Of a DNA stretch of 64,000 nt, positions 35,578 to 43,837 are shown one piece after another. Source of the stretch: Gordonia sp. KTR9. Lineage in GTDB: Bacteria > Actinomycetota > Actinomycetes > Mycobacteriales > Mycobacteriaceae. The notes under the pieces were generated by a model, which saw only the letters and a program-made list of their open reading frames with translations, searched no databases and had not been told where the DNA came from. Position numbers and translations under genes: made by a program. The stretch spans positions 4,774,001-4,838,000 of the forward strand of contig NC_018581.1 in assembly GCF_000143885.2 (NCBI RefSeq), read 5' to 3'. Every line of letters starts with the position of its first letter. Within the stretch, counting starts at the first letter, position 1.

Positions 35578-36996
35578 TCAATCGTGCGGACGGGAGATTT
35601 CTCGCGTCGACCCCGGCACGGCTCGGAGCTCGATCCTCAGGTCGAAGTGGTCCAGCGAGTGCGGCATGTCCACGACACCGGCTCGCGCCCGTGGCGAGAG
35701 CACGTTGTCGTCGAGGTCGACGTCGCGACAGATCGCCGCCAGCACTGCCGTGGCGAACATCAGCACCACATTGCGTCCCGGGCATTCGCCCGGCCCGTCG
35801 CTGAACGGGACGACGCCGGCGAGTTCCTGAGCTCGTCCGTCTGTCCAGGCGTCCGGGGTGAAGCGCTGTGCGAAGTCCATCGCATCGTCGTCGCGCTGGA
35901 AGAACTCCCCGATCACGATCGTGGTCGCACCCTCGGCGACGACGCCGCCGTCCCACGGGACATCCCGGGTCGCCTCCCGCAGGATGGCGAGGGTCGTCGG
36001 CCACAGACGCAGGGATTCGAGGACGGTCGCCCGAAGTGTCGGCAGGACCCGTGGCTCCGCGGAGTCCACAACCGCGGCCTCCGTTCGGGCGGCGGCCGCG
36101 GTCACGGGGTGGGACGCGAGCAGTGCGAGTGCCCGATGGATGGCCACCGCGACGGCGTCGAACGCGAACAGCCAGTGCGGGATCTGACCGATCGGGTCCA
36201 ACGAGCCGGGCTTGCCCACCGCGTTGCGGACCACTGCGGCCAGCGAGTCCTCGGGAGCCGCGGCCACCAGATGGTCCAGACGTCGTCGGAAGTTGTTGTA
36301 GGTGGCGGATCGACGAGGGAAGGCGTACCCCCAGTTGGCGTCTCGTCGGAGCACCGTCAGCAGGTCCGTCACCGTCTCGTCGTCACGCGCTGCATCCCCG
36401 AAGACGAAGCGGCGCACCATGCGCCAGTGTGCGACCACGTAGGTGTCCCAGGTGAGACGGCCCTCGGGGAGGGTGGGGAGCAGTTCCGCGACTTCGGATT
36501 CGATGATCTCCCCACACCGCCGGTGGAGAGAGTGCACGTCCGCCGAGGTCTGCAGGGCGAGTTCGTTCAGCTCCCGCCTCGCCTGCCGATGCCGGTTGTC
36601 CGAGATCAGCACACCCGTCGGCTGAAACCGGGAGAGTGCTGCGACCTTCTCCTTCGACGCCGGGTTGAAGGGTTCCGGCGTGCCGTGGAGGGTTGCCGTC
36701 ACCGCCGGCGGGCGCAGCGCGAGCACCATCGAGCGCGGAAAGGTCAGAGCCAGCGCGTCGGCGTCGTGGCGGGACCGCAGGCCGTTGAGTACCCGGGCGG
36801 CCCGGCCGTGGGTGTCGACTCGCCCACCGAGGCGGACCATCGTCTTCCGGCGCGCCACAACACCTTCGGCGATCACCGGGGCGAGCACGCCGAGCAGGAC
36901 TCGCCCGGTGTCCCCGAGCCCCGCGCGGGCCAGGCGCGGTGTCGTTGTCACCGCACCGCCGCTGTCCTGCACGCCATCATCGCGTCCCTGCGTCAT
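35578..36996 (-). CDS. Cytochrome P450
   Basis: About 472 residues from ATG 36996 (GGGAG 11 nt upstream); ATG 37014 is an alternative and the start is uncertain. P450 hallmarks: the K-helix ExxR in LESLRLWPTTLAIL, and the haem-binding loop PFSDGPGECPGRNVVL with the axial Cys (F-x-x-G-x-x-x-C-x-G). The I-helix region (LFAFDAVAVAIHRALAL) lacks the usual A-G-x-D/E-T-T, reading F-D-A-V-A-V-A, so oxygen activation may differ, as in CYP152-like or other atypical P450s. Soluble; redox partner not encoded nearby. Substrate unknown. Confidence 0.87.
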   Translation of the reverse strand: MTQGRDDGVQDSGGAVTTTPRLARAGLGDTGRVLLGVLAPVIAEGVVARRKTMVRLGGRVDTHGRAARVLNGLRSRHDADALALTFPRSMVLALRPPAVTATLHGTPEPFNPASKEKVAALSRFQPTGVLISDNRHRQARRELNELALQTSADVHSLHRRCGEIIESEVAELLPTLPEGRLTWDTYVVAHWRMVRRFVFGDAARDDETVTDLLTVLRRDANWGYAFPRRSATYNNFRRRLDHLVAAAPEDSLAAVVRNAVGKPGSLDPIGQIPHWLFAFDAVAVAIHRALALLASHPVTAAAARTEAAVVDSAEPRVLPTLRATVLESLRLWPTTLAILREATRDVPWDGGVVAEGATTIVIGEFFQRDDDAMDFAQRFTPDAWTDGRAQELAGVVPFSDGPGECPGRNVVLMFATAVLAAICRDVDLDDNVLSPRARAGVVDMPHSLDHFDLRIELRAVPGSTREISRPHD

Positions 36997-37061
36997 CAGC
37001 GACAACACTCCCATCGCAGAGTATTCACGCCGGGCGGACCGCGGCGTCGGCCGTCCCAGAT

Positions 37062-37415
37062 CTACCCGTCGACCGGGCGCCCCAAACCGTCGGCATGCGC
37101 GGTGTCCAGCGAGGCGTCGAGGCGACGGAAACCGTCCCGGACACACACCGCCCCGTCCTCGACGGAAGTCACGTCCGCCCACGGGATGAGCACCGTGCCG
37201 CGATGCAGCCAAGCGAAGAACCGGTTGAGCGCCCAGGGCCGCGAGACGCCCTGGCGCTCGTAGCCGAGGAAGGACACGCGGTTTCGGCGGTTGACGAGCA
37301 ACCCGACGAGCCGCAGTTCGTCGTCCTCCACCTCGAAGCGGAGGTCGATCACGTGACCGAGGTGATCGCCGCCGGAATCGTGGACGGCACAGCTCAACAG
37401 GTCGCTGGCGATCAT
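37062..37415 (-). CDS. PRC-barrel-like domain protein (second of pair)
   Basis: 117 residues from ATG 37415, overlapping the stop of the preceding gene (ATGA). The N-terminal half has PRC-barrel character: LLSCAVHDSGGDHLGHVIDL followed by ELRLVGLLVNRRNRVSFLG, then LIPWADVTSVEDGAVCVRDG. PRC-barrels are small beta-barrels that bind other proteins or RNA, and some accompany metal transporters. Last gene of the operon lipoprotein-Nramp-PRC-PRC; tight coupling suggests it acts with the transporter. Confidence 0.7.
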   Translation of the reverse strand: MIASDLLSCAVHDSGGDHLGHVIDLRFEVEDDELRLVGLLVNRRNRVSFLGYERQGVSRPWALNRFFAWLHRGTVLIPWADVTSVEDGAVCVRDGFRRLDASLDTAHADGLGRPVDG

Positions 37416-37780
37416 CGCTGCCCATTTCCCGGGATACGCGCGACGATGTGGTCCCGGCACCATCGTTCGGGCCACGCGAGCTCGAGATCGTCCTGCTTGT
37501 CGTCGATCGCGACCCGGACGTCGATGTCGCGGACGCGGTCGAACGGGATCCGGTCGAGCTCGCTCACATGCGGACCTCCGCCGATGAGTCGATAGAAGAG
37601 CGCCCGTCCGGTGAGCAGCGCGGACACCCGCGGCGGTCCGTCGTCGGGCATGTCGATCTCGACGTCGTCGACGACGCCGAGCGGCACACCGTCCCGGTCG
37701 TGGATCTGCCTGTCCAGCAGATGAAGGCGGAGATCGATCGTGGTGCGGCGCGACAGCCGACGGTCGTCGTCGGAGCTCAT
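37412..37780 (-). CDS. PRC-barrel-like domain protein (first of pair)
   Basis: 122 residues from ATG 37780, overlapping the Nramp stop by ATGA and its own stop overlapping the next start likewise. A PRC-barrel-type core is visible: LLDRQIHDRDGVPLGVVDDVEID, PRVSALLTGRALFYRL, and a DRIPFDRVRDIDVRVAIDD strand pair that matches domain ends. The C-terminus WPERWCRDHIVARIPGNGQ is distinctive. Coupling to an Nramp-like transporter points to a regulatory cytosolic subunit, which is inference. Confidence 0.7.
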   Translation of the reverse strand: MSSDDDRRLSRRTTIDLRLHLLDRQIHDRDGVPLGVVDDVEIDMPDDGPPRVSALLTGRALFYRLIGGGPHVSELDRIPFDRVRDIDVRVAIDDKQDDLELAWPERWCRDHIVARIPGNGQR

Positions 37781-39006
37781 CGCCCGGCCCCCGTCACGAT
37801 CAGCAACGGTATCGCCGCCACCGAGGCGACCACGATGATGCCCAGATAGATGGTTCCGAAGAAGTTCAGCACCCGTCCGTTCACGTTGTCTCCCATGTAT
37901 TCCCGATCGTTCGCCACGACGAGGATCGGCAGGTAGGTCAGTGGCAGGGCGACCGCGGAGAAGACGACCGAGTACTCGGTGACCATGATCGGGTCGACCC
38001 CGGTGAGGAGGATCAGGACACCCCCGAGAAGGAACACGATGATCACCAGGTGAAAGCGGGCTGCCTGACGCGGCTTCTTGGCCGCGCCCCACGGCCACCC
38101 CGCGTACTGGGCGATGGTGTAACCGGTCGACAACGCCGTCTCCAAGGCCGCACCCGTCGTGGCCGCGACCAGCCCGATGATGGCGAACGCCAGTGCCAGT
38201 TGCCCGCCGGCCTGGACGACCGGCAACACGACCTGCGACAACGAGTCCACCGAGATGTCGGCCGGCATCAGGTACAACGCTGCGACACCGGCAATCGCGA
38301 TCGACCCCAGACCCCCGAGCGGAAAACCGATCAGCACATTCCATCGCTCACGGGCGAGATCCTTGCGCCGCCAGCCTTCTTCGATGCCACCGGAGGAGAA
38401 GAAGAACACCTCGTACGGCGTCATCGCCGCACCGAACAGCGCGATGGCGTAGTACCAGTACGTCGGTACCGATTCCTGCGAGGGGATGGCGGGCGCGCTG
38501 ATCTGATCCCAGACCTGACCCCAGGGCGGTTGCAACAGGAAGAAGACCACGCCGAACACCGCCAGGCACAGCCCCAACAGGCCCGTCACGTTCTCCATGA
38601 TCTTGAAGTTGGCGCGCCACACGATGATCCAGACGCCGAACGCGGCGACGGGCACCCACAGCAACGGTGCGACCCCACTGGCCAGCTGAAGCGCGAGAGC
38701 GATGCCGCCGATCTCGGCGGTGAGGGTGAGACCGGTGACGAACAGCGATGCGACCAGGTTGGCGGCGCCCATGCGGGGACCGAGCCGTTCCCGGATGATC
38801 TCGAAAGTGCTCCGGCCGCTCACCGCGGCGACCCGTCCCGACATCTCGGCGAACAGGCAGATCCCGATGACGCCGACCACCACGACCCACACCAGGCCGA
38901 ACCCGAACCGGGACCCGACGACCGCGTTGGTCACGATGTCACCGATGTCGAGGAACCCGCCGATGGCGGTCAGGATGCCGAGCGCGACGCCGATGACGTT
39001 CTTCAC
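37777..39006 (-). CDS. Nramp-like divalent metal transporter with non-canonical motifs
   Basis: 409 residues from GTG 39006 with GAGGGGA 8 nt upstream, inside the end of the lipoprotein gene; a GTG at 39024 is possible. About eleven membrane helices with Nramp layout: FLDIGDIVTNAVVGSRFGFG in TM1, AEMSGRVAAVSGRSTFEII, TAEIGGIALALQLASG in TM3, FGAAMTPYEVFFFSSGG in TM6. The TM1 DPGN motif reads G-D-I-V-T-N and the TM6 MPH motif reads M-T-P-Y-E, so metal ligands differ from classical Mn/Fe Nramps. Canonical Nramps import Mn or Fe with protons; substrate here cannot be assigned and Mg or Al-type relatives exist. Coupled by ATGA to the PRC-like gene. Confidence 0.85.
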   Translation of the reverse strand: MKNVIGVALGILTAIGGFLDIGDIVTNAVVGSRFGFGLVWVVVVGVIGICLFAEMSGRVAAVSGRSTFEIIRERLGPRMGAANLVASLFVTGLTLTAEIGGIALALQLASGVAPLLWVPVAAFGVWIIVWRANFKIMENVTGLLGLCLAVFGVVFFLLQPPWGQVWDQISAPAIPSQESVPTYWYYAIALFGAAMTPYEVFFFSSGGIEEGWRRKDLARERWNVLIGFPLGGLGSIAIAGVAALYLMPADISVDSLSQVVLPVVQAGGQLALAFAIIGLVAATTGAALETALSTGYTIAQYAGWPWGAAKKPRQAARFHLVIIVFLLGGVLILLTGVDPIMVTEYSVVFSAVALPLTYLPILVVANDREYMGDNVNGRVLNFFGTIYLGIIVVASVAAIPLLIVTGAGR

Positions 39007-39010
39007 CGGC

Positions 39011-39502
39011 TCATCCCCTCGCACCGGCCGCGGAACGCGGATCGTCGACGATCTGCTGCAGCCGTTCGCCGATCTCGGTGAGCGCGCCGCGCGAGTCGGA
39101 CACCCGTGGGTCCGCCCGTTCGAGCAGCGTCACCGACCGCGCCGCCACGAGCACACGGGTGGCCTCCGCCATCGCGTCCTCGACCCCGGCCCGCATCGGC
39201 TCGTCGGCGACGTCGTCGATGTCCAGGTTGACGACCGCTCCATAGGCGGACAGCGACTGCTCGATCAGGTCGTCGAAGAGGACGCGAACGTACTGTCGCG
39301 GTGCACGACCCTCGGCCCACGAACGCAGCCCTTCCTCTCCGGAAGCAACCGCGCTGACCACGTCACCGGACGAGTGCGAGAGTTCGGCCATCACGCCACC
39401 GGGCTGCCGGGCGCATCCGGCGAGCAGGAGGAGGCACAGCACGCACGTCAACGCCCGGCGCATCGCGAACGATTCGGCCCTCGGCCCGGTCGGCAGAAGC
39501 AT
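39011..39502 (-). CDS. Lipoprotein, first gene of the Nramp-like operon
   Basis: 163 residues from ATG 39502 (AAGGGGA 5-6 nt upstream); ATG 39463 would give a more usual signal peptide. Lipobox LLLAGC after MRRALTCVLCLLLL, Cys near residue 30. The mature part is mostly helical and acidic: SSGDVVSAVASGEEGLRSW, VVNLDIDDVADEPMRAG and ADPRVSDSRGALTEIGERLQ. It ends 4 bp before the transporter start, so it is co-translated. It could be an exported partner of the transporter; no family recognised. Confidence 0.72.
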   Translation of the reverse strand: MLLPTGPRAESFAMRRALTCVLCLLLLAGCARQPGGVMAELSHSSGDVVSAVASGEEGLRSWAEGRAPRQYVRVLFDDLIEQSLSAYGAVVNLDIDDVADEPMRAGVEDAMAEATRVLVAARSVTLLERADPRVSDSRGALTEIGERLQQIVDDPRSAAGARG

Positions 39503-39627
39503 CACCGTCCCCTTCTGTGAAGGCGTGACATCCCGGACGCGGGATAACCCAACGGGCCTGCGACGAAACCAGACGAGGGAGCCGCCGACAGCGGCACCGG
39601 GTCCTGAACGCTGCTCCCCGCCTGCGC

Positions 39628-40272
39628 TCAGGCCGCGAGAAGCGCGACGATGGCCCTGGCCAGGCCGCGGCGGGCGAGTTGCTGATCCTGGAAGGTGCCG
39701 AGCTGCTTCTCCGACACCAGTCCCCGCATGGCCCCGGGGAGGAATGCCGCCACCTCGCGCACACGTTCGGGATCGACGTCCAGGTCGGCGAACGCTCGCT
39801 GGCACGAGTCGATCCACGACGGCCCCCAAGAAGCGAACTCGGCTGCGGTCTTGGGGAACTGCCGGCGCAGCTCGTCCGGATCCCGCGGCAGTGCCGCCCG
39901 AAGTGTCTCGATCGCCCGCGATTCGGGCGCGGTCAGCCCGTCGTACATGAGGTCGACGATGGCCGCGACCCGCTGGTCCAGTGGCGCTTCGGGTTTCACA
40001 CTCACCGGGAGGTCGCCGCGATGCTCGGCGGTGCGGTGCAGCACCGCGGCCCACAGACCGTCGATGTCGTCGAACTGGTACTTGATCGCACCCCACGTGG
40101 CGCCGATGTCCTTGGCGATGCGGTTGCCCGACACCGATGCCGGGTCACCCGACGCCAGCGAGGTGATCGCGGCGTCGAGCATCGCGTCGCGCGTCGCCTG
40201 CCCGCGCCGATTGACTCGCCGGACGGCTGTCGCGGGGCCGGCGGCCGGCATGCCGGAGTCCGAGGTGGGCAT
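39628..40272 (-). CDS. TetR family transcriptional regulator
   Basis: 214 residues from ATG 40272 (ATG 40251 possible). HTH at about 40-65: SVSGNRIAKDIGATWGAIKYQF, with a less typical recognition helix, followed by a helical C-terminal domain. Divergent from the alpha/beta hydrolase gene at 40401 with the inverted repeat TCGTT-TGCG-AACGA at 40321-40334 between them, suggesting it controls that gene and possibly the oxygenase operon that follows. Ligand unknown. Confidence 0.86.
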   Translation of the reverse strand: MPTSDSGMPAAGPATAVRRVNRRGQATRDAMLDAAITSLASGDPASVSGNRIAKDIGATWGAIKYQFDDIDGLWAAVLHRTAEHRGDLPVSVKPEAPLDQRVAAIVDLMYDGLTAPESRAIETLRAALPRDPDELRRQFPKTAAEFASWGPSWIDSCQRAFADLDVDPERVREVAAFLPGAMRGLVSEKQLGTFQDQQLARRGLARAIVALLAA

Positions 40273-40320
40273 GGTCGCCGATCGTAGCCGGATGGCCGAG
40301 GCCGTGACCGGCGAGATGTT

Positions 40321-40334
40321 TCGTTTGCGAACGA
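40321..40334. promoter_or_regulatory. Candidate TetR operator TCGTT-TGCG-AACGA
   Basis: Five-bp inverted arms with a 4-bp centre in the 128-bp divergent region between the TetR gene (start 40272) and the hydrolase gene (start 40401). Short, so moderate support only. Confidence 0.4.
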
Positions 40335-40400
40335 GGGGTTACCCGGTTTGTATCGTTGGGCGTCTGCTGTGACGCGTGTCACGGGGTCGAGGAGGACACC

Positions 40401-41423
40401 ATGAGTGTGAGCGGAGCAGCCGTCGCCCGTCGGGCCCGGTCGCGACTGAGTCCGGCAGAAGCACGTCGACGACTCCGCCGGCGGCAGTACGTCGACGCCC
40501 TCTTCAACTCGAGAGAGCCGGACAGGACGTCGTGGGCGGTCACCGATGACGGCGCACGTCTCCGGGTCCACCATCACGGCCCTTCAGGGGCTCCTGTTCT
40601 GGTGCTCATCCACGGGTGGTCGTGCTGCATCGAATACTGGAATCCGCAGATCAACGCCCTCGCCGAGCGCTATCACGTCATCGCATACGACCAGCGCGGA
40701 CACGGCGACAGCACGTGGGGCCGGCGGAAGTTCGATTCCGATGTACTCGCCGACGACCTGTACGCGGTTGTCTCCCAGACGGTTCCGGACGGTTCGAAGG
40801 CGGTCTTCGTCGGGCACAGCATGGGCGGCATCACGCTCCAGGCGTGGGCACACCGGCACCGGCAACAGGCCGAGGACCGCGCCGCCGCAATGGTTCTCGC
40901 CAACACGACCTGGGGCGGGATCGCCACCGAGAGTCGTGTCCTGCCGTTCGTCAACGGCCCCATCAAGGCACCGCTGTGGTTGCTGCAGATGGCCCTGGCG
41001 GTGCCGCTCCCCCTACCCGGCGACCGATTCACGAGAAGTGTGATCCGGCATCGCATCCTGAACAGCCGGTCGGCGACCGCCGATCATGCCGCGTTCGTCC
41101 TGGCGATGACCCGCTCGTGCACGCCGAGCTCCCGCGCCAAGGCCGCGGTCGCCCTTCTGCAGTTGGCGATGGGCCCCACCGGCGCCGAAGCGATCTCGGT
41201 GCCCACGACGGTGATCGGTGGTCGGCACGACCTGCTCCTCCCACATGCGATGACCCAGCGCATCGCCCATGCGCTGTCGGTTCGCGGCCAACTCGACCGC
41301 CTCGTCGTCCTCGACACCGGCCATGCGTCGAACATCGAGGCCGCCGAGGACTTCACCGCGGAGATACACCGCGTCATGCATACGTCGTCGCCGAGTCCGG
41401 AGATCACCGAAACCGCCAGCTGA
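40401..41423 (+). CDS. Alpha/beta hydrolase
   Basis: 340 residues from ATG 40401 (GAGGAGGACACC upstream). A basic N-terminal extension (RRARSRLSPAEARRRLRRRQY) precedes the fold: LVLIHGWSCCIEYWNPQI oxyanion region, VIAYDQRGHGDSTW, nucleophile elbow FVGHSMGGITLQ (Ser near 142), GGRHDLLLP acid region and VLDTGHASNIE with the catalytic His. Typical of esterases or epoxide/lactone hydrolases; substrate unknown. It lies 64 bp upstream of the Rieske oxygenase on the same strand and could be part of that pathway. Confidence 0.88.
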   Translation: MSVSGAAVARRARSRLSPAEARRRLRRRQYVDALFNSREPDRTSWAVTDDGARLRVHHHGPSGAPVLVLIHGWSCCIEYWNPQINALAERYHVIAYDQRGHGDSTWGRRKFDSDVLADDLYAVVSQTVPDGSKAVFVGHSMGGITLQAWAHRHRQQAEDRAAAMVLANTTWGGIATESRVLPFVNGPIKAPLWLLQMALAVPLPLPGDRFTRSVIRHRILNSRSATADHAAFVLAMTRSCTPSSRAKAAVALLQLAMGPTGAEAISVPTTVIGGRHDLLLPHAMTQRIAHALSVRGQLDRLVVLDTGHASNIEAAEDFTAEIHRVMHTSSPSPEITETAS

Positions 41424-41487
41424 CCAGGCGCGATACTTTTCATAGAACCCTCTTGCATTCTGCGGCGACGAGACCTACCGTTGCCGC

Positions 41488-42585
41488 ATGGCGAGAACGC
41501 CCCTCTCGATGACACCCACTGGCTGGTTCCAGGTCGCCTGGTGCTCGGAGATCCCGGTGAGGTCGGTCCACACCATGAAGTACTTCGGGCGCGAGATGGT
41601 GGCGTGGCGATCCGCGTCCGGCACGGTCTCCGTCTTCGACGCCTTCTGCGAGCACCTCGGCGCCCACCTCGGACACGGCGGCCACGTCGAGGGCGAGAAC
41701 CTGGTCTGCCCGTTCCACGGCTGGGAGTGGAATCGCGAGGGTCGCAACGTGTGCATCCCGTACGAACGACACCCCAACCGGGGGCGTCGCATCCGCAGCT
41801 ACCCCGTCGTCGAACGCAACGAGGCCGTCTGGATCTGGCACGACATCGACGGACGCCCACCGCATTTCGACGTGCCCGACATCTTCGGCGACTTCGGCGA
41901 CGACCGCACCGCGGCCGACTACTACCCGCCGGTCCCGGCGGCCACCCTCTTCCGGCCGGGACTCGAGATCCATCCGCAATACATCATGGAGAACGGCGTC
42001 GACTTCGCCCATTTCAAGTTCGTCCACAAGACACCGTTCATGCCGGAGTTCACGCGGCACGACTTCGGCGGACCGGTGTCCTACGTCGACTTCACCATCG
42101 CCTTCGACGAGGGTGCGACCCTCGAGAATGCCACGAGCGGAGTCGAATCCATCAATGCCGGGCTGGGCTGTTCGGTCACCAAGAGCTGGGGCATGGTCGA
42201 CAATCGCACGATGCCGGCGGTCACCCCGGTCGACGAGCACACCTCCGACGTCCGGTTCACCGTGTGGATCGGCCGCAAGCCGGGCGAGGAAACCGGCGAT
42301 ATCACCCGCTACGGCACCATCATGGCCGATCTCGTCATCGAGCAGTTCGCCGCCGACATCGACATCTGGGCGCACCAGCGCTACTCCGATCCACCCGCTC
42401 TGTCCCGCAAAGAGTACGAAGGCTTCACCGCCCTACGGAACTGGGCGCGTCAGTTCTACCCCGACGGCGGACCCGACGGTGCCGATCCCTCGTCACCGAG
42501 CGGTGCAGTGCCCCCGACGGGCGAGGAGTTCGTCCGCATCCGCCGATCCGAGCTCGACGCGCTGCGCGCCGCCGCGCAGCCCTGA
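41488..42585 (+). CDS. Rieske [2Fe-2S] oxygenase, KshA-like
   Basis: 365 residues from ATG 41488. Rieske ligands C54-x-H56 (FCEHLGAHLG) and C74-x2-H77 (LVCPFHGWEW); mononuclear iron site ENGVDFAHFKFVHK with D172, H175, H180 as candidates. The ring-hydroxylase style C-terminal domain and the HLGAHLGHGG motif resemble 3-ketosteroid 9alpha-hydroxylase oxygenase (KshA) and related single-component-oxygenase proteins, which need a separate NADH reductase (a PDR-type reductase is encoded at 59.5-60.6 kb, but not adjacent). Steroid or terpenoid hydroxylation is plausible, not shown. Next gene begins 28 bp downstream. Confidence 0.9.
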   Translation: MARTPLSMTPTGWFQVAWCSEIPVRSVHTMKYFGREMVAWRSASGTVSVFDAFCEHLGAHLGHGGHVEGENLVCPFHGWEWNREGRNVCIPYERHPNRGRRIRSYPVVERNEAVWIWHDIDGRPPHFDVPDIFGDFGDDRTAADYYPPVPAATLFRPGLEIHPQYIMENGVDFAHFKFVHKTPFMPEFTRHDFGGPVSYVDFTIAFDEGATLENATSGVESINAGLGCSVTKSWGMVDNRTMPAVTPVDEHTSDVRFTVWIGRKPGEETGDITRYGTIMADLVIEQFAADIDIWAHQRYSDPPALSRKEYEGFTALRNWARQFYPDGGPDGADPSSPSGAVPPTGEEFVRIRRSELDALRAAAQP

Positions 42586-42612
42586 CAAGTCGCTCCGCCG
42601 AAAGGATCTCCC

Positions 42613-43698
42613 ATGACCGCCGCCGAACGCATCCGGGTCTTCCAAGTCGCCACCGGAAATCTGGGCACCGAGATGATCGGACGCATCCGATCCCATCCCG
42701 ACCTCGAACTGGTCGGCCTGCATTGCTACACGCCCGACAAGATCGGGCGCGACGCCGGCGAGATCGTCGGGCTCGATCCGGTCGGCGTGACGGCCACGGG
42801 CACGGTGGACGAGATCATCGCCGCGCGTCCGGATGTGCTCACATTCCACGGCGTGTTCCCCGACGAGGACCTCTACGTCGAAGTCCTCGAGGCCGGGATC
42901 GACATCGTGACCACCGCGGACTGGATCACCGGCTTCCATCGCGACACCAATCACCCGCACCATTCCGGCCGCAAGGTCAGCGACGTCATCGCCGAGGCCT
43001 GCGCACGCGGTGGCGCCACCTTCTACGGCACCGGCATGAATCCCGGCCTGGCACAGATCCTCGGCATCGTGCACACCGCCGACGTGGCCGACATCGAGAA
43101 CGTCACGGTCATCGAATCCGTCGACGTCTCGTGTCACCACTCCGTCGACACCTGGAAGGCTGTCGGATACGGCCTGCCGGTCGACGACCCGAGCATCCCC
43201 GACTCGCTGTACAAGTACACCGCGGTGTTCGCGGACTCGGTCTATCTGATGGCCGACGCCTTCGAACTCGAACTCGACGAGGTGGCGTTCTCCTACGAGC
43301 TGGGCGCCTGCACCAAGGACGTCGACCTCGGCTGGTATCAGCTGCCGCAGGGTTCGCTCGGTGGCAGCCACATCAAGTACCAGGGCATGGTCGACGGCGT
43401 GGCCCGCGTCGAGTCCCATCTCGAATGGCAGATGACCCCGCACACCGACCCGTCGTGGAACATCCAGGCCTGCTACATCACCCAGGTCACCGGCGACCCC
43501 AACATCTATTCCAAACACATGATCTTCCCGCGCAAGGGCTTCGACCTCTCCAGGCCGGAGAACTTCGCCTCGATCGGCATGACGGTCACCGGGCTGCCCG
43601 CCCTGAACGCCATCCGCTCGGTCGTCGAGGCCGCTCCGGGAATCGTCACGAGCACCGACCTCCCGCTGCGGTCGTTCGCCGGGCGGTTCGCGATCTGA
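42613..43698 (+). CDS. NAD(P)H-dependent reductase, dihydrodipicolinate-reductase/amine-dehydrogenase fold
   Basis: 361 residues from ATG 42613, GAAAGGA upstream. Rossmann N-terminus IRVFQVATGNLGTEMIGRI, then DVLTFHGVFPDEDL, DIVTTADWITGFHRDT, and the large C-terminal domain with TGMNPGLAQILGIVHT and LPALNAIRSVVEAAPGIVT. These features fit DapB-N-type proteins of the amine-dehydrogenase/imine-reductase-like group in actinobacteria. Genomic coupling to a Rieske oxygenase suggests it reduces an intermediate of the same pathway. It is not true DapB: sequence order and length (about 250 for DapB) differ. Confidence 0.83.
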   Translation: MTAAERIRVFQVATGNLGTEMIGRIRSHPDLELVGLHCYTPDKIGRDAGEIVGLDPVGVTATGTVDEIIAARPDVLTFHGVFPDEDLYVEVLEAGIDIVTTADWITGFHRDTNHPHHSGRKVSDVIAEACARGGATFYGTGMNPGLAQILGIVHTADVADIENVTVIESVDVSCHHSVDTWKAVGYGLPVDDPSIPDSLYKYTAVFADSVYLMADAFELELDEVAFSYELGACTKDVDLGWYQLPQGSLGGSHIKYQGMVDGVARVESHLEWQMTPHTDPSWNIQACYITQVTGDPNIYSKHMIFPRKGFDLSRPENFASIGMTVTGLPALNAIRSVVEAAPGIVTSTDLPLRSFAGRFAI

Positions 43699-43704
43699 CG
43701 AGAA

Positions 43705-43747
43705 GCCCTTCGTGGCTCGTCGCTTCGCTCCTCGCACCTCAGGGAGC
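43705..43747. repeat. Dispersed repeat element (core CCTGAGGTGCGAGGAGCG), inverted copy
   Basis: The reverse complement of this 43-bp stretch matches positions 60784-60827 almost exactly (difference AA versus CTA after the core), including the outer GAGCCACGAAGGGC. It lies 6 bp after the reductase stop (43698) in a convergent gap, where it may act in termination or as a mobile palindrome remnant. Confidence 0.8.
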
Positions 43748-43837
43748 AGAGGTGGTGGTCACTTCGTTCGGATCAGGGAGCAGAGGTGGTGGTCAATTCG
43801 TTCGGATCAGGGAGCAGAGGTGGTCACTTCGTTCGGA
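43739..43837. repeat. 34-bp tandem repeat, three copies
   Basis: Units at 43739-43772, 43773-43806 and 43807-43837 (third lacks 3 bp); unit starts TCAGGGAGCAGAGGTGG and ends ACTTCGTTCGGA. Copies 1 and 2 differ by a single base (C to A). The array fills the convergent gap and stops exactly at the SDR stop codon (43838). No spacers, so not CRISPR. Confidence 0.9.
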
